Source: Candidatus Thiodiazotropha sp. (ex Codakia rugifera) (GTDB lineage Bacteria > Pseudomonadota > Gammaproteobacteria > Chromatiales > Chromatiaceae). Taken from it: a stretch of DNA of 64,000 nt. Position 1 is the first letter of the stretch. Each line of letters opens with the position of its first letter. Under the pieces are notes generated by a model that saw only the letters and a program-made list of their open reading frames with translations, made no database searches and was not told the origin of the DNA. A program made the translations under genes and the position numbers. The DNA lies in contig JAHXHN010000003.1 of NCBI GenBank assembly GCA_025656675.1, positions 248,001 through 312,000 on the forward strand. Direction: 5' to 3'. Of the stretch, positions 36,504 through 45,701 are shown in pieces.

Positions 36504-36941
36504 ATGTACTGGCTTATTGCAGTAATGACCCTGGGCATCGCCGGCATCATCATCACCGGCGTTATCATGGAGATGCAACCGGCCAAGATCAGCAGGCCCT
36601 GGTTCAAGCCGACCATTGGCATCAATCTGCTGGTCTTTGTCGCTGCTCAGGCTGCCCTGATCTTTATGGGGGTCGGTGAAGTCATGGCCGCGCCGCCATT
36701 AGCCGAAGCGGGGGGTGAGATTTCCATTGGTCTCGGTCTGGGCATCATCGGTGTCGGTATTCCTACCGCCCTCAGCACCATCGGTGCCGGTATTGCGGTC
36801 GGACCCATAGGTGCCGCTTCGCTGGCGGTATTGGCGGAGAAACCGGAGATCTTCGGTCGCACGTTGATCTATCTGGGCCTGGCGGAAGGTATCGCCATCT
36901 ATGGCCTGGTGATGAGTATTCTGCTGCTGGATAAGATCTGA
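36504..36941 (+). CDS. atpK: A/V-type ATPase subunit K (proteolipid c-ring)
   Basis: A 145-residue proteolipid. The C-terminal hairpin is typical: a glycine-rich helix (GLGIIGVGIPTALSTIGAGIAVG, interrupted by conserved Gly), then TLIYLGLAEGIAIYGL with the ion-binding E128. There is an N-terminal extension of about 60 residues with two further hydrophobic segments; the second ends VGEVMAAPP, resembling a signal-peptide cleavage site. In sodium-type rings the glutamate is followed by Ser/Thr and an upstream Gln is present. Here it is followed by Gly and no Gln is seen, which favours protons. AAGGAG precedes the ATG. Confidence 0.9.
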   Translation: MYWLIAVMTLGIAGIIITGVIMEMQPAKISRPWFKPTIGINLLVFVAAQAALIFMGVGEVMAAPPLAEAGGEISIGLGLGIIGVGIPTALSTIGAGIAVGPIGAASLAVLAEKPEIFGRTLIYLGLAEGIAIYGLVMSILLLDKI

Positions 36942-36949
36942 AACAGCCG

Positions 36950-37273
36950 ATGTCGGAAACTGCTACACATAACGTGAGGAAGATCTTTATCGGCAGCCAT
37001 GCATTGACTGATGGCTTCCGGCTGATCGGTTTCGAGACCCTCACGGAACCCGATGCGGGAAGGCTAGACGAACTGCTTTCGGTGTTATTGAAAGAGAAGC
37101 AGCGTGCTCTGTTGATTATTGAGCAGTCAATCAATCAAGTCGGCTCCAAACTACTGGAACAAATCCGCAGTGAGGGAGGACGTATCGTCTTGTCGGAAGT
37201 CCCTTCTCTGCACGATCCCGACAATTTTCAATCGGGTCTGGACGGTCAGCTGAGAAAGCTGACCGGCGGTTAA
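36950..37273 (+). CDS. atpF: A/V-type ATPase subunit F
   Basis: A 107-residue central-stalk subunit. FIGSHALTDGFRLIGFETL at the N-terminus and RALLIIEQSIN in the middle are the usual subunit F pattern of alternating beta strands and helices. It lies 8 bp after K and 15 bp before E. Confidence 0.87.
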   Translation: MSETATHNVRKIFIGSHALTDGFRLIGFETLTEPDAGRLDELLSVLLKEKQRALLIIEQSINQVGSKLLEQIRSEGGRIVLSEVPSLHDPDNFQSGLDGQLRKLTGG

Positions 37274-37288
37274 TTAAGGAGAAAGACA

Positions 37289-37921
37289 TTGAATCAGGTC
37301 GAAGCGCTTGAAAAAGCGATCCTTGAACGGGCTGAACTGATGGCCAATGAGTGTCGAAGCCGGGCCGATTCCGGACGTAAAAATATCCTGCGTGAAGCCA
37401 GTGAACGACTCCATCTGCGGGAAGAGAAGGAGACCCTGCTGGCCAAGTCGCTGGCTGACCGGGCCTATCTACGCAAGGTCCAGGCCGATGAGTTGAAACT
37501 GCATAGCAAAATGGATCATATGCGTTGGAACCTGGTGCAGGTAGTCATCGACCAATTGCAGCAGCGCATGCAGGCCCTGAGCCAGGATGAAACCCACTAT
37601 TTTGAACTGCTGAAGGCCTTTCTGCTGCAGGCTGCCGGTCAGATTGAGCAGCAGCGGCTGGAGGTCTCCGTCAATACAAACGATCTGCGGCGTCTGCAAC
37701 CTCAATGGGAAGCAATGACGGCCAACCTGTTACCCGGCAAACAGTTCGAATTGATGGACGAGAGCATTGAAACGGTGGGCGGTTGCCTGGTCACCACAGC
37801 CGACAAACGGGTACAGATCGATCACACTTTTGAGGGCCGACTCACCCGCCTGGAGCGCAAGATCCATCAGGCACTTGTTGAACGGCTGCTGCCCCCCATT
37901 GGCGACGGACAGGCACTATAA
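37289..37921 (+). CDS. atpE: A/V-type ATPase subunit E (peripheral stalk)
   Basis: Starts at a TTG (37289) with AAGGAG eight bases upstream; no ATG fits. The 210-residue product has a long N-terminal charged coiled coil and a C-terminal domain with ETVGGCLVTTADKRVQIDHTF matching the family's GG(V/L)...ID(N/H)T(F/L) signature. It should pair with subunit H/G and brace the A3B3 head. Confidence 0.87.
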   Translation: MNQVEALEKAILERAELMANECRSRADSGRKNILREASERLHLREEKETLLAKSLADRAYLRKVQADELKLHSKMDHMRWNLVQVVIDQLQQRMQALSQDETHYFELLKAFLLQAAGQIEQQRLEVSVNTNDLRRLQPQWEAMTANLLPGKQFELMDESIETVGGCLVTTADKRVQIDHTFEGRLTRLERKIHQALVERLLPPIGDGQAL

Positions 37922-37924
37922 ACA

Positions 37925-39724
37925 ATGAAACAAGAAGATAAAAAAGGCACCATTCAAGATATCAACGGCCCTATTGTCACCATCAAGCTTCCCGGCGTGC
38001 AGAATGGTGAACAGGTGCGAATCGGTAGCCTCGGCCTCTATGGTGAAGTGATCTCCCTTGAAGGCGAAGAGGCACTTGCCCAGATTTATGAATCCACCGA
38101 GATGGTACGTCCCGGCGAACCGGCCGAAGGTCTGGGACACCCCCTCTCTGTGGAACTGGGACCGGGTCTCATCGGCGGCATCTTCGACGGAGTCCAACGA
38201 CCGCTGGAGGAGATGTTTCTCAAAGCGGGCGACCAGATCCCCCGTGGACTCAGCCCACTCCCCCTCGATCGGGAAAAACTGTGGCACTTTGTCCCCACCG
38301 AGAATCTCGAACCGAACATGCCGATCATCGGTGGTGCGCGCCTCGGCGTGGTACAGGAGACCGAGACCGTCGAGCACCGGATCATCGTACCACCGAACAT
38401 TGAAGGTGAATTGATCGAGCTGGCTCCCGAAGGTGATTACAACCTGGAAGAGACCATCGGCCAGGTACGCGACCGTCATGGCAAGGTACACCACCTCAAA
38501 CTTTACCATCGCTGGCCAGTGCGCAAACCCCGCCCCTATCAGAGCCGTGACAATGGTGTAGAGCCGCTGATCACCGGACAACGTATCCTCGACACATTTT
38601 TTCCCTTATTGAAAGGGAGCAAGTGTGCCGTACCCGGTCCCTTCGGGGCCGGCAAGACAGTGGTGCAGCACCAGGTGGCCCGTTGGGCCAACGCCGATAT
38701 CGTGATCTATGTGGGTTGCGGTGAGCGCGGCAACGAACTGGTCGATGTTCTCGACAGCTTTCCGAAATTGAAAGATCCCTACACCGGTCGGCCCCTGATG
38801 GATCGCACCCTGTTGATCGCCAATACCTCCAACATGCCGGTGGTAGCCCGGGAGGCATCGATCTATGTCGGCATCACCATCGCTGAGTACTACCGCGACC
38901 AGGGCTACGACGTGGTCATGCTGGCCGACTCCACCAGCCGCTGGGCGGAGGCCCTGCGTGAGGTCTCCGGTCGGCTGGGCCAGATGCCGGTTGAAGAGGG
39001 TTACCCCGCCTACCTCGCCTCCCGCCTTGCCGCTTTCTATGAGCGTGCCGGCCGGGTCGAGACCATGGACTGCGGCAAGGGTTCCGTCACCCTGATCGGT
39101 GCTGTCTCTCCACCGGGCGGCGATTTCTCGGAACCGGTCACCAGCCACACCAAAGAGATCATCCAGACCTTCTGGGCCCTCTCCAAGGAGCTGGCCGATG
39201 CTCGTCACTACCCAGCCATCGATTGGGTCGACAGCTTCTCCGCCGATGTCGGTACCGCTGCCGAGTGGTGGCACGAAAATATCGATCGCGGCTGGGAGAA
39301 ACGCCGTGCTCAGGCACTTGGGATGCTGGCCAGGGATGCGGAGCTGTCGCGTATTGTCAACCTGGTGGGACCCGAAGCGCTCTCATCTGCACAGCGCTGG
39401 GTGCTGGAGGGCGCCGCCCTGATCAAGGAGGGTGTGTTGCAACAGAGCGCCCTTGATCCGGTGGATACATTCTCCTCTCCGGAGAAACAGTTCATGCTGC
39501 TCAATCTGATCCTTTCGGTCTATGACGAGGGGGCTACGCTGATTGAACTTGGGATACCGGTTCAGGAGCTGGCTGAGATGCCTGTACTGGCCCGTCTTCG
39601 TCGTTGCAAAGAGCTCTACGATTCGTCCCAGATCGACCAGCTGAAGACCTTCCGTGATGAGGCACTGAACGACTTCAAAGAGATCCATTCCGAATACGCT
39701 CAACGTGGGGAACAGACAGCATGA
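37925..39724 (+). CDS. atpA: A/V-type ATPase catalytic subunit A
   Basis: A 599-residue catalytic subunit. The P-loop [13 protein letters not shown] lies at about residues 238-250, [13 protein letters not shown] follows, and the A-type signature PSVNWLxSYS region is represented by [13 protein letters not shown]. The non-homologous insertion typical of A/V-type A subunits (about residues 110-205) is present, separating it from F-type beta and FliI. It overlaps subunit B by 4 bp. Confidence 0.96.
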   Translation: MKQEDKKGTIQDINGPIVTIKLPGVQNGEQVRIGSLGLYGEVISLEGEEALAQIYESTEMVRPGEPAEGLGHPLSVELGPGLIGGIFDGVQRPLEEMFLKAGDQIPRGLSPLPLDREKLWHFVPTENLEPNMPIIGGARLGVVQETETVEHRIIVPPNIEGELIELAPEGDYNLEETIGQVRDRHGKVHHLKLYHRWPVRKPRPYQSRDNGVEPLITGQRILDTFFPLLKGSKCAVPGPFGAGKTVVQHQVARWANADIVIYVGCGERGNELVDVLDSFPKLKDPYTGRPLMDRTLLIANTSNMPVVAREASIYVGITIAEYYRDQGYDVVMLADSTSRWAEALREVSGRLGQMPVEEGYPAYLASRLAAFYERAGRVETMDCGKGSVTLIGAVSPPGGDFSEPVTSHTKEIIQTFWALSKELADARHYPAIDWVDSFSADVGTAAEWWHENIDRGWEKRRAQALGMLARDAELSRIVNLVGPEALSSAQRWVLEGAALIKEGVLQQSALDPVDTFSSPEKQFMLLNLILSVYDEGATLIELGIPVQELAEMPVLARLRRCKELYDSSQIDQLKTFRDEALNDFKEIHSEYAQRGEQTA

Positions 39725-41100
39725 GTGCCAAGGAGTACCGTACCGCATCGGCCGCCCGGGGTGGCCTGCTGACCGTCGCCAACGTACCCAATATCGCCTT
39801 CGGCGACAGGGTGCACATTCGCGATAAACAGGGTAACACCCGCAACGGCCAGGTCATCCGCAGTTCCAACGAGGAGGTGCTGGTCCAGGTCTTTGAAGGT
39901 ACCGCCGAACTCGATCTTGAAAGTACCTGGGTGCGTTTTCTTGATGAGCCGGTCGAGATCGCCCTCTCCCCGGAGATCCTGGGTCGTGTCTTTAGTGGCC
40001 TGGGCGAGCCAAGGGACTTCCGGCCACCCATTGTCTCCAATCTGCGTCGCAGCATCAGTGCCGCTGCCTTCAATCCAGCGGCCCGTACCTACCCTAAAGA
40101 GTTTATCCAGACCGGTATCTCAACCATTGATGGCCTCAATTCACTGGTACGTGGTCAGAAGCTGCCGATCTTCTCCGCCTCGGGTCTACCCCACAATCGC
40201 CTGGCAGCACAGATCGTACGCCAGGCCAAACTGCCCGACGACGATAGCCGCTTTTCCGTGGTCTTCGCCGCAATGGGGGTCTCCTACGCCGATGCCCGCT
40301 TCTTTCAGGAGGAGTTTGCCTCCTCCGGTGTGCTGGGTAACGTGGTGATGTTCGTCAACATGGCTGACGATCCACCGGTGGAACGCCTCACTCTGCCCCG
40401 TATGGCTCTCACTGCTGCAGAGTACCTGGCATTCGATCTCGACCGACATGTACTGGTGGTGATGACCGATATGACCCACTATGCCGAAGCACTGCGTGAA
40501 GTCGCCACTGCCAAAGGTGATGTACCGGCACGCAAAGGTTATCCCGGCTATCTCTACTCCGATCTGGCAGAGATCTACGAACGCTCCGGTCGCATCAAGG
40601 ATCGACATGGTTCCATCACCCTGGTGCCGGTACTGAGCATGCCCAGTGATGACATCACCCATCCGATTCCAGACCTCACCGGTTACATCACCGAGGGGCA
40701 GATCGTGTTGAGCAGAGAGTTGCACAATCAGGGCATCTACCCACCGGTCCACATCTCACCCTCCCTGTCCCGTCTGATGAAGGATGGTATCGGTAAGGAC
40801 TTCACCCGGGAAGACCATCCCCATGTCTCCAACCAATTGTATGCCCTCTACGCAAGAGCCCTGGAAACCCGCAACCTGGCCTCGATCATCGGTGCTGATG
40901 AACTCTCTGCACGGGATCGTCGTTACCTGGAATTCGCTGATGCCTTCGAAGGGCGCTTTGTACAACAGGGAGAAGATGAAGACCGAAGTATCGAAGAGAC
41001 CCTAAACCTGGCTTGGGACCTGCTCTCCTCATTCCCACCCCAGGCACTTACCCGGGTCAATGAAACCGAAATCGCCAAATACCATCGGCAAAGCGGATGA
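39721..41100 (+). CDS. atpB: A/V-type ATPase regulatory subunit B
   Basis: A 459-residue non-catalytic nucleotide-binding subunit. The P-loop position is degenerate, SASGLPHNRLAAQI, as in all B subunits. Other hallmarks are NPAARTYPKEFIQTGISTID, split over the conserved core, and PDLTGYITEGQIVLSREL. It overlaps both neighbours by 4 bp. Confidence 0.96.
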   Translation: MSAKEYRTASAARGGLLTVANVPNIAFGDRVHIRDKQGNTRNGQVIRSSNEEVLVQVFEGTAELDLESTWVRFLDEPVEIALSPEILGRVFSGLGEPRDFRPPIVSNLRRSISAAAFNPAARTYPKEFIQTGISTIDGLNSLVRGQKLPIFSASGLPHNRLAAQIVRQAKLPDDDSRFSVVFAAMGVSYADARFFQEEFASSGVLGNVVMFVNMADDPPVERLTLPRMALTAAEYLAFDLDRHVLVVMTDMTHYAEALREVATAKGDVPARKGYPGYLYSDLAEIYERSGRIKDRHGSITLVPVLSMPSDDITHPIPDLTGYITEGQIVLSRELHNQGIYPPVHISPSLSRLMKDGIGKDFTREDHPHVSNQLYALYARALETRNLASIIGADELSARDRRYLEFADAFEGRFVQQGEDEDRSIEETLNLAWDLLSSFPPQALTRVNETEIAKYHRQSG

Positions 41101-41720
41101 CCGGCAAACGCATCAAGGCGGCACCGACCAAGAATACCCTGCTGAATCTGAAGCGGCAGCTGCAATTTCTTGAGGATGGGCATAGCCTGCTGGAACGCAA
41201 ACGCGAGTTACTGACCCGCCTTGTTTACCAGCGCATTGGCGAATACCGCAAGATCCGTGACCAGTCCCATGAAGCAATCAAACAAGCCTACCACTGGCTC
41301 AGCATGCTGCAGTTGCGTATGGGTACCCGCGCTGTCAATCAGGCGGCACTCGGTGTACAACCGGTTCTTGATCTAAAAATCCTGCCACGTCGCAACCTGG
41401 GTGTAGAGTTTCCATCTGTCACTGGTGAGTTGATGCCACTCAATCCAGTCGGACTACTTGGCACGGATCCCAGCTTTGACGAAACCCGTCTTCACTTTGC
41501 GGAGGCCTCCATGCTGCTTGCCAAGATGGGTGAAATATCGATGAGTTTGAATCGGTTGATTGCTGAGCAACGGAAGGCTCAGAAGCGTGTTAATGCACTG
41601 AGGTATAACATAATTCCTCAGTATCGTAATACGATCCGGTTTATTGAGAATGCATTGGAGGAAGAGGAGAGGAATGCGTTGTTTCAGGTAAAGGTGCTGC
41701 GGGATCAGAATAGAATATAA
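41097..41720 (+). CDS. atpD: A/V-type ATPase subunit D (central stalk)
   Basis: A 207-residue rotor shaft protein. The N-terminal PTKNTLLNLKRQLQFLEDGH and the C-terminal long helix KRVNALRYNIIPQYRNTIRFIE are conserved family signatures of the two-helix coiled coil. It is the last gene of the operon. Confidence 0.93.
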   Translation: MTGKRIKAAPTKNTLLNLKRQLQFLEDGHSLLERKRELLTRLVYQRIGEYRKIRDQSHEAIKQAYHWLSMLQLRMGTRAVNQAALGVQPVLDLKILPRRNLGVEFPSVTGELMPLNPVGLLGTDPSFDETRLHFAEASMLLAKMGEISMSLNRLIAEQRKAQKRVNALRYNIIPQYRNTIRFIENALEEEERNALFQVKVLRDQNRI

Positions 41721-41927
41721 TCGGCTGATAGAGAACTTCAGGATAAATACAACCGCTGGAAAACCTGTTTTTTTTAGAAGACAACTCTCAGGGGTGTGCA
41801 TGTACAAGGAAGATATGCTTTGAAATATATCCCCGCGCTCCGATGAGTAACTTTCTTAAATCACCCTTTCATTGGTGACGCTATACCTCGATATTAATGG
41901 CCACTATGTAACCACCGGCTATGGAAT

Positions 41928-42353
41928 ATGAAATCTGAGATAGATATGGATCTCCAAATAGAGATCAATGGTCATATTGTTAAAGAAGAAGTAATGGAAA
42001 TATACCAAGCTATCGGTTGGTCTTCAGCAGAAAAGCCTGATAAATTAATTCCCGCTCTCCTGAACTCAGATACGCTCGTAACAGCACGAATTAAAGGAAA
42101 ACTGGTTGGTATAGGCAATGCAATTTCTGATGGCCACCTAGTCGTCTATTATCCACATATGCTGGTCCATCCAACCTATCAAGGCCAGGGCATTGGACAT
42201 AAAATGATGAAAATACTGCTATCAATATATAACAACTTTCATCAACAAATGTTAACTGCCGATGGTAAAGCAGTCGAGTTTTATAAAAAAATGGGATTTG
42301 AACACGCAGGTAATACAGAACCAATGTGGATCTATGCAGGTAAGGAGCATTAA
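41928..42353 (+). CDS. GNAT family N-acetyltransferase
   Basis: A 141-residue GNAT protein. The acetyl-CoA-binding loop YQGQGIGHKMM is at about residues 84-94, preceded by the beta strand MLVHPTY, and FYKKMGFEH closes the fold. Substrate unknown. The gene and the four that follow are visibly AT-richer than the ATPase operon, and each has its own spacer, which suggests accessory DNA. Confidence 0.85.
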   Translation: MKSEIDMDLQIEINGHIVKEEVMEIYQAIGWSSAEKPDKLIPALLNSDTLVTARIKGKLVGIGNAISDGHLVVYYPHMLVHPTYQGQGIGHKMMKILLSIYNNFHQQMLTADGKAVEFYKKMGFEHAGNTEPMWIYAGKEH

Positions 42354-42509
42354 TGCATATCCATGCCAATAAATTCAATGCTCATAGCTCGCGCAGCTTA
42401 TGCCCAGGTTATGCATGGTTTTTGGTTTAAATAGAATATCTATTGGCAGGAGTAAATAGATCACCATGATACTGCTTGACTTTGCTATAGATGGTTATCT
42501 GAAAATATC

Positions 42510-42806
42510 ATGAGTTACAGGTGTCCTGTCTGCAGGGCTTCAATCGCCAATTGGCTTATAAATAAAGAACCTTTTGAATGCCCGGACTGTAAAACGATAT
42601 TAATCTCAAACAGTAAAAAAGCATTAAGACAAAGTCTCATTGTAGCGCTGGTTGTCTGGATTATGGTTTTGATTGGAGTACAGCACTACAGTGGTTCATG
42701 GGTATATGCGGTAGTAGTCTCTATTGAAGCAGGTGGCATATTGGCGGCTATATTGGCTGTGTTCTATTATCGCCTTGCTGTACAGTTAAAAAAACAGATC
42801 AATTAA
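42510..42806 (+). CDS. Zinc-ribbon membrane protein, unknown
   Basis: A 98-residue protein with an N-terminal zinc ribbon built from two CxxC knuckles (CPVC at residues 4-7, CPDC at about 24-27). Two membrane helices follow (about 46-62 and 68-90). No function is recognised. Such ribbon-plus-hairpin proteins are common and poorly characterised. Confidence 0.65.
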   Translation: MSYRCPVCRASIANWLINKEPFECPDCKTILISNSKKALRQSLIVALVVWIMVLIGVQHYSGSWVYAVVVSIEAGGILAAILAVFYYRLAVQLKKQIN

Positions 42807-42923
42807 AAAAAGCTATAATTAAGGATCCAAAACCCTGCCAATTCACCCAAGTCAAATGAGGTCTGCATATTAAAATTTCGATACTCGCAAAGCTACTGAT
42901 CTAACTGACAAATGGAGGTATTT

Positions 42924-43310
42924 ATGACAATGCAAAGTCTGCAACAGAACAAGCAGAACGCGATTGCCTTTTATAAAACCGCATATGAAGGCGAACCTCG
43001 CAAAGCAGTCGAACAGTATGTCGGAACTGAATATATTCAACACAATCCCTTGGTTGGAGATGGCAAGGAGCCATTCATAGCCTACTTTGAAAGAATGGCA
43101 AAAGAGTACCCTGAAAAAAGCATTACATTTGTACGATCAGTTGCAGAAGGCAGCTTGGTGGCTCTTCAGACGCACCAAGTTTGGCCTGGCGATATTGAGT
43201 ACGTAACCATGGACTTTTTTAGATTTGATGAAAATGGAAAAATAGTAGAGCATTGGGATTCAATGCAGGAAATACCTGAACATACTGAAAACGGAAATAC
43301 CATGTATTAA
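42924..43310 (+). CDS. SnoaL-like / NTF2-fold protein
   Basis: The start is placed at 42924 because GGAGG sits 8 bases upstream. The 128-residue product matches the predicted SnoaL-like aldol-condensation group: YIQHNPLVGDGKEPFIAYF, HQVWPGDIEYVTMDFFRFDENGKIVEHWDS, both split over the conserved cone-fold. These are usually small enzymes or ligand-binding proteins; the substrate is unknown. Confidence 0.8.
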   Translation: MTMQSLQQNKQNAIAFYKTAYEGEPRKAVEQYVGTEYIQHNPLVGDGKEPFIAYFERMAKEYPEKSITFVRSVAEGSLVALQTHQVWPGDIEYVTMDFFRFDENGKIVEHWDSMQEIPEHTENGNTMY

Positions 43311-43377
43311 CCATTCAATTGATGAGCATCCCAATTTACTTCCTTTGGGCCTGTTAACACTAATATAGGGTAAAAAT

Positions 43378-43695
43378 ATGCCTCGATACTTCATTACTTA
43401 TTTAGGCGGAAATCAACCATCAAGTCCGGAAGAAGGTAAACAACATTTTGCAAAATATAAGGCATGGTTATCTTCATTGGGCGATGCTGCAGTTAGTCCA
43501 GCTAATCCACTTAAGGATACGAGCACTGTAAACCCGGATGGTACTGTTATCTCTGGTGGTACAACCTCAATATCTGGTTTCACCATAATCGATGCTGACT
43601 CTATGGAGGCGGCACTGTTGATTGCCAAGGCCTGCCCTTTTCTTGATATTGGCGGTTCGCTTGAGGTATCAGAGCTGATGCAGATGTCTGGTTAA
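43378..43695 (+). CDS. YCII-related domain protein
   Basis: A 105-residue protein with the ferredoxin-like YciI fold: a strand MPRYFITYLGG, the helix with KYKAWLSSLGDA, SGFTIIDADSMEAALLIAKACPFLDIGGSLEVSEL. It has AGGGT before the ATG. YciI-like proteins are small enzymes or sigma-factor-linked proteins; the role here is unknown. Confidence 0.8.
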   Translation: MPRYFITYLGGNQPSSPEEGKQHFAKYKAWLSSLGDAAVSPANPLKDTSTVNPDGTVISGGTTSISGFTIIDADSMEAALLIAKACPFLDIGGSLEVSELMQMSG

Positions 43696-43782
43696 GAAAA
43701 ATATCTTAAATGATTCAGATACAAACTGGGTGAAAGGAAACTGGGTGCATCATCTGTCAATTTATATTCTGAGCATAGCTAT

Positions 43783-44178
43783 ATGAAAGAGATTGTGGGC
43801 ATTAATCATGTAGGAGTAAGAGTAACCAACCTTGAACAGGCAAGGACATTTTATGAGCAGCTCGGGTTTGTATTCATTGCTGGACCAGTTGGTCCCGAAC
43901 CTGTCGCAATAATGGAGCATCCATCAGGCATCAATATCAATTTTATTCTCAATGCAGATTCAGAGGTCTCCGATAACATTCTTGTGGATAGACCGGAAAG
44001 GCATCCGGGGTATACCCATATTGCATTGGATGTCACAGATATTAACGTTATAGAAGAAAGAGTGAATCAGCTGGATATCAAGATCACAGAAGGACCTATA
44101 ACTTTGCCCGATGGTGGCAAAATGCTCTTCATTCGAGACCCAGATATGAATGTTATCGAGTTCCACCAAAATCCATAA
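43783..44178 (+). CDS. VOC (glyoxalase/dioxygenase fold) protein
   Basis: A 131-residue vicinal-oxygen-chelate protein with two beta-alpha-beta-beta-beta modules. Metal ligands are likely H8 (INHVGVRV), H76-type in YTHIALDV, and the C-terminal Glu in MNVIEFHQ. It could be a glyoxalase-like or lyase enzyme; the substrate cannot be told. Confidence 0.82.
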   Translation: MKEIVGINHVGVRVTNLEQARTFYEQLGFVFIAGPVGPEPVAIMEHPSGININFILNADSEVSDNILVDRPERHPGYTHIALDVTDINVIEERVNQLDIKITEGPITLPDGGKMLFIRDPDMNVIEFHQNP

Positions 44179-44522
44179 AAAACAGCCTGCCAATGCTTGC
44201 CGCAGGCAGCCAATCAGTCTTTACTTTTAAATCTGTAAACCCCATATCAGGTGTCTGCCACAGCGGCATACCATAAAGCCTATCAATGATTGACTGAGAT
44301 AGGTGGCATACCAGAAACAGTTACATTTCATCTATCAATACAAAAAGCAATTTTTAAGCTATATGACCCTTTATAGCACGATGAAAGCACTGTCAGCTCA
44401 TATAGCTTGAGAGTGCCTGGTTCCTGAATCTGCCGGATAAACAATGCAGCCTGGATGTTTTACTGCTTGTCGCCTAAAGTTTCCAATAGCGTTGTCTATA
44501 GTATGGAATCTGGGGGCTGGTG
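44179..44522. promoter_or_regulatory. Spacer with hairpin and 11-bp inverted repeat upstream of the caspase gene
   Basis: A GCCTGC/GCAGGC hairpin (44185-44207) follows the VOC gene and may end its transcript. A perfect 11-bp inverted repeat, AAGCTATATGA (44356-44366) and TCATATAGCTT (44398-44408), lies about 115 bp upstream of the caspase start and could be an operator. A TATAGT -10-like hexamer lies near 44500 without a clear -35. Confidence 0.4.
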
Positions 44523-45701
44523 ATGAGTGATCTATGGAGGAGAGTCGAAGGAGTGGATACCAATGCACCCCGTACTCATGCCTTGGTTATTGGAACCAGC
44601 CATTACATTCATTTACCAGACGCTCCTGATCAACCTGTTCCCAATGATGGCCGGGTAACTCTGGGTCTTGGCCAAGCGACCACACCAGCCACATCGGCAA
44701 TGCTATTTGCAACTTGGTTGGATAAGGATTATCACAATCCCGATGCACCTATCGGTACAATCCGCTTGCTTTTATCCCCCTCTGTGGATGAACAGACACA
44801 GGTCGACAACCTGGTCGGTACCGATATTAGTCACACAACCACCACCAACGTCAAGGCTGCGCTGCGGGCCTGGAAGCGGGATTGTGAGACCAATCGCGAT
44901 AATGTGGCAATACTCTATGTGGCGGGTCATGGTATCCAGTTGACCAAGGATGACAGTATCGTGTTGTTAGAAGACTTCGCAGATCCCAACGAAAATATTC
45001 TTCAATGTGCCATGGATATCGGCTCGATCTGGCGTGGCATGAATAACGCCAGGGCGGCCAAAACACAATTTTATTTTGTTGATGCATGCCGTATCAAACC
45101 CGATCTATTTAAAGATTACGCTAACAATCCGGTAGGGGTGACGCTGGATGAGGAGGACTCCGGCACTATTACTGCTGCGCCAATCTTTTTCAGTGCTGCA
45201 CCGCGCAGTTATGCCCTTGGTGAACCAGGCAAGGGAACGCTGTTTTGCCAAGCATTGCAGGATTGTCTTAAGTCATATGGTGTCGATGCGCCTGATACCG
45301 ATAATCGCTGGTTGGTCACCACCAGTTCGCTGCTCAAACGCCTGCCAGTCAGAGTATCTGAATTGGCCAGAAAATGGGGGGAAGAGCAGGATGCAGTACC
45401 CGGTGGCTTGCCTGTCGATGTTGCCTTTCATGTACTGAAAGGTCCACCGGATGTCCCTCTTCGCATTACCCTCAATCCGGCTACCGCTTCAGTCCATGCC
45501 TCTGCCAGGCTTTGGGATGGGTTCAGCCGCAGAACACTCTTCGAGAATGTCCGCTTTGAGCCAGATTTAACCCGTGAAGTACCCGGTGGAAACTATCTGC
45601 TGGCCGTTACCTTTCCCCAAAACCAACAGGACTATCGTGATCTGGAAGCGGCCCCAGTAATTGCCTTTCCTCCTGGCTGCGAAATGGAGATTCCGGTATG
45701 A
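44523..45701 (+). CDS. Caspase-like (peptidase C14) protein
   Basis: A 392-residue cysteine protease of clan CD. The caspase fold is seen as HALVIGTSHY (strand 1), VAILYVAGHGIQ with catalytic H136, and FYFVDACRI with catalytic C189. The His/Cys dyad is intact. After about residue 300 a beta-rich domain follows (ITLNPATASVHASARLWD) that may bind a partner. The start at 44523 has GGGGGC five bases upstream; a GTG one codon earlier is possible. No signal peptide or membrane helix is present, so it acts in the cytoplasm. It overlaps the next gene by 4 bp. Role in defence or programmed cell death is inferred from the family. Confidence 0.85.
   Translation: MSDLWRRVEGVDTNAPRTHALVIGTSHYIHLPDAPDQPVPNDGRVTLGLGQATTPATSAMLFATWLDKDYHNPDAPIGTIRLLLSPSVDEQTQVDNLVGTDISHTTTTNVKAALRAWKRDCETNRDNVAILYVAGHGIQLTKDDSIVLLEDFADPNENILQCAMDIGSIWRGMNNARAAKTQFYFVDACRIKPDLFKDYANNPVGVTLDEEDSGTITAAPIFFSAAPRSYALGEPGKGTLFCQALQDCLKSYGVDAPDTDNRWLVTTSSLLKRLPVRVSELARKWGEEQDAVPGGLPVDVAFHVLKGPPDVPLRITLNPATASVHASARLWDGFSRRTLFENVRFEPDLTREVPGGNYLLAVTFPQNQQDYRDLEAAPVIAFPPGCEMEIPV

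Noticed and set aside
37916..38581. 221-codon minus-strand frame over the start of the ATPase A gene
   Set aside because: Antisense shadow; covers the conserved N-terminal domain of subunit A.
38606..39274. 222-codon minus-strand frame inside the ATPase A gene
   Set aside because: Antisense shadow of a strongly conserved gene; composition is a mirror of its codon bias.
40186..40752. 188-codon minus-strand frame inside ATPase B
   Set aside because: Antisense shadow, His/Gly-rich, no homology pattern.
37925..41100. F-type ATP synthase alpha/beta
   Set aside because: The A subunit has the A/V-specific insertion and the operon encodes I, K, C, D and H subunits that F-type lacks.
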